In this document: positions 61,691-64,000 of the stretch, in pieces | How positions within the stretch are numbered: position 1 is the stretch's first letter | How the letters are laid out: each line of letters opens with the position of its first letter | Origin: Mnemiopsis leidyi | Lineage: Eukaryota; Ctenophora; Tentaculata; Lobata; Bolinopsidae | Length of the DNA: 64,000 nt | Direction of reading: 5' to 3' | NCBI GenBank assembly: GCA_000226015.1 | Contig: JH153733.1 | Coordinates: 41,734 to 105,733, forward strand | Translations under genes and position numbers: made by a program | Notes under the pieces: model-generated | What the model was told of the DNA's origin: nothing | What the model saw: only the letters and a program-made list of their open reading frames with translations | Databases searched by the model: none

Positions 61691-64000
61691 TTTATGGTTA
61701 AGATTGTGAAGGAGAAGTTAGCCCTTCGAAAAAAAGAGGGTTAGAGAGGTGCATTTTTCAAAATCTTAATCTGAAAATGGATGATTTTTATATATCTTTT
61801 ATACATACGTGTAACGACAGAAAGATTTAAAACAACGCTCCCTTATGTGAGTTTTTCAAGTAAGTAGCCGAAACTTGCTGCTGTTTTGCGGTAGCCTCTT
61901 GTTGTGTTAAGTAATAAATATCTAGGTGTTTGAGGAAAATATGAAAAGCATCCGTCTGTATTCCTACTAGTTATAGTTTACTTATATATTCCAGATTCGT
62001 AACATTAAGCATTTTCTTAGCTATAAAAAATTCTAAAAATTATCAAAAAGTTCTCACTTACAGATTGGCGTCCACCGGTCAATTTCAACTTTAGGGCCCC
62101 AAGGGCTTTTGTTGTCGTGTAGTCAAACGGCATGCAATTAGTCAAAAATAACAATGAAATATCGGAGACAATTTTAGTAGAAGAGATAACTCTGGGATTA
62201 GAGATGACCTTATGTATGAACAATTAATGATTATTGGACAATGATGTGTTTAGTATCAGATAAATAATTAAATCAACGGTATCTTAATGGCTGCCCATTT
62301 AAATCGAAACCTATTTTTATTCACGAATATAGTTTGTGTTATCATAAAAACGTGAAACTGGACCCACCGTCAATAANNNNNNNNNNTAGCATACTGAAAA
62401 ACGGAACTAATCAAGCAAAAAGTAGTCCACGATCTTCGCAAGAACATTCTGAAGAAGGCTTACAAGGCCAAAATCCCAATGGCTTTAACAGAAAGGCAGA
62501 GGAAGACATGAATTGAATGTTGTGAGAACTTGCTCCAGAGAAAAAGCATCTTGTCCAAAGTTTGGTTCAGTGATGAATCATGGTTATACGGTGATGGAAT
62601 CGCTCAAAAGAAAAATCAGTGCTATTGGGCATTTAACTAGGATGCAGTAGCACCCCTCGAAAGTCAGCTGAAGCCAATAAAAGTCATAGATTGGGCGGCG
62701 GTAAGCTCAAAAGGCGTCATTGGACCTTATTTCTTTCATAAAAATGGGTCACATGTCACGGTAAATCAAGAAACATATGGTGATTGTGTGTTGTGGTTTG
62801 TCCAGAAGTTGAAAGAGAACGTAATTTCAAGTCCGCTTGGTTCATGCAGGACGGTGCAACGTCACACACGGCCCTAAGGAGTTGACATCTCATCACACAG
62901 CATTTCGGTGAAAGAGCAGTTGGTAAGTTTCTTCCTTTGTCATAGCCGCCCTACTCACCCGATCTCACTCCCGCGGATTTCTGGCTCTGGCCAACTTTTA
63001 AGAGGATCATTTTCGGTGGGAGGGACAGTCCCTTCGCCTCAATCGCTTCTCTGAAGCGAGCTATAACGTGGGTATTCAATAAATTGACAAGGCGTTATTT
63101 TTCAAATTTGACGGTTGCAGTTTAGGTCAGATTGAAGAAGTGTATTGAAAGTGAGGGATTCCGCTCTTAGATAAACATAAATGTTCATCGATTTCCTATG
63201 CAACGTTTTGTATTTTTGGGTTCTAGGTCTATTGATTATAATGCAGTGAAACTTTAAAATTGTCCAACTTAAACGGGACGTAGTATATAGTTAAGATTGT
63301 GAAGGAGAAGTCCTTCGAAAAAAGAGAGTTATAGAGGTACATTTTTCTTAATCTTAATCTGAAAAAGGATGATTTTATAATACCTTTCATACATACGTGA
63401 TACGAGTAACGACAGAAAGATTAAAAACAACGCTCCCTTATGTGAGTTTTTCAAATAAGTAGCCAAAACTTGCTGCTGTTTTGTGGTAGCCTCTTGCTGT
63501 GTTAAGTGATGAATATCTAGGTGTTTGAGGAAAATATGAAAAGCATCCGTGTGTATTTCCTTTAGTTATAGTTTCCTTATACATTCCATATTCCTAACAT
63601 TAAGCATTTTCTTAGCTATAAAAAATTCTAAAAATTATTAAAAAGTTCTCACTTACAGATTGGCGTCCACCGGTCAATTTCAACTTTAGGGCCCCAAGGG
63701 CTTTCGTTGTCGTGTAGTCAAACGGCATGCAATAAGTCAAAAATAACAATAAGATATCGGAGAAAATTTTAGTAGAAGAGATAACTCTGCGATTAGAGAT
63801 GACCTTATGTATGAACAATTAATGATTATTGGACAATGATGTGTTTAGTATCAGATAAGTAATTAAATCAACGGTATCTTAATGGCTGCCCATTTAAATC
63901 GAAACCTATTTCCATTCACGAATATAGTGTTATCATAAAAACGTGAAACTGGACCAACCTTCAATAATGCGCGCGTGTGGGCTATTTAAAGGCTTTTCTC
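61690..64000. repeat. Direct repeat of about 0.7 kb flanking a transposon (period about 1.59 kb)
   Basis: 61693-62376 recurs at 63285-63970 and beyond, highly similar throughout (shared blocks GACCTTATGTATGAACAATT, GGCGTCCACCGGTCAATTTC). The second copy starts immediately after the right end of the transposon and the first ends at the N gap before it. This fits a tandem duplication whose unit includes the transposon, continuing off the window. Confidence 0.85.
62387..63285 (+). mobile_element. Decayed mariner-like DNA transposon
   Basis: Transposase remnants in the plus frames: WFSDESWLYGDG (first catalytic Asp), DWAAVSSKGVIGPYFF, FMQDGATSHTA (second Asp) and PYSPDLTPADFWLW (third Asp), the IS630/Tc1/mariner D-D-D pattern. 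The frame carries several stops and shifts, so the element is inactive. The right end carries a terminal-inverted-repeat-like AACTTAAACGGGACGTAGTA next to a TA; the left end falls in the N gap at 62377-62386. Confidence 0.85.

Noticed and set aside
62017-63818. Pair of 68-codon minus-strand ORFs in the two flanking repeats
   Set aside because: The four differences between the copies all change the amino acid, so there is no sign of protein constraint.
61690-64000. LTR-type element suggested by the flanking direct repeats
   Set aside because: The interior shows a mariner-type transposase remnant with a terminal inverted repeat, and there is no retroelement domain; a tandem duplication explains the flanks.

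Overview
This window is animal genomic DNA. It is AT-rich and intron-rich, with GT..AG splicing throughout, large introns, assembly gaps (N runs at 46635-46681 and 62377-62386), many minisatellites and one decayed mariner-type transposon. The gene content suggests an early-branching or marine invertebrate: kringle, VWC, SUEL-lectin, EGF and Ig domains mixed in one secreted or surface protein, hevein-like and discoidin-like secreted proteins, a NUDT9-H-bearing TRPM2-type channel and an NRF-6-type acyltransferase. A cnidarian is my best guess, held weakly. I could run no search, so every family assignment rests on reading motifs.

Layout. (1) Minus strand, 15030 down to 119 and off the left edge: a mosaic extracellular gene, in order signal peptide, K1, K2, VWC x3, K3, SUEL lectin, K4, Ig, K5, EGF x2, Ig. 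Two plus-strand genes sit inside its introns: an intronless M24 (pita-bread) protein at 1893-3068 and a five-exon hevein-like cysteine-rich secreted protein at 10575-12299. (2) Plus strand, 16957-23301: a secreted protein with five tandem discoidin-like domains, one exon each, plus a sushi-like module. Its signal exon can also splice to a short terminal exon that would give a 54-residue peptide. (3) Plus strand, 23438-25567: an intronless NRF-6-like membrane acyltransferase. (4) Minus strand, about 29727-25735: an RCC1-repeat protein, convergent with the acyltransferase. (5) Minus strand, 53690-30870: a TRPM2-like channel of about 43 exons. I resolved it almost completely, from the N-terminal SLOG/MHR exons through S1-S6, TRP helix and coiled coil to the NUDT9-homology domain. 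(6) 54-64 kb: sparse. It holds a 148-codon unknown ORF, the first exons of an unknown minus-strand gene, a tandem duplication near 56 kb, and a mariner relic between two copies of a roughly 0.7 kb repeat at the right end.

The main discovery candidates are three. First, at least eight minisatellites in at least three genes begin exactly at, or within a few bases of, a 5' splice site, and many carry a copy of the exon end plus the GT donor in every unit. Second, the TRPM gene has two 157-nt tandem exons of identical phase that both encode S4, the S4-S5 linker and the start of S5, an apparent mutually exclusive pair. Third, the channel's NUDT9-H domain has lost the Nudix catalytic signature.
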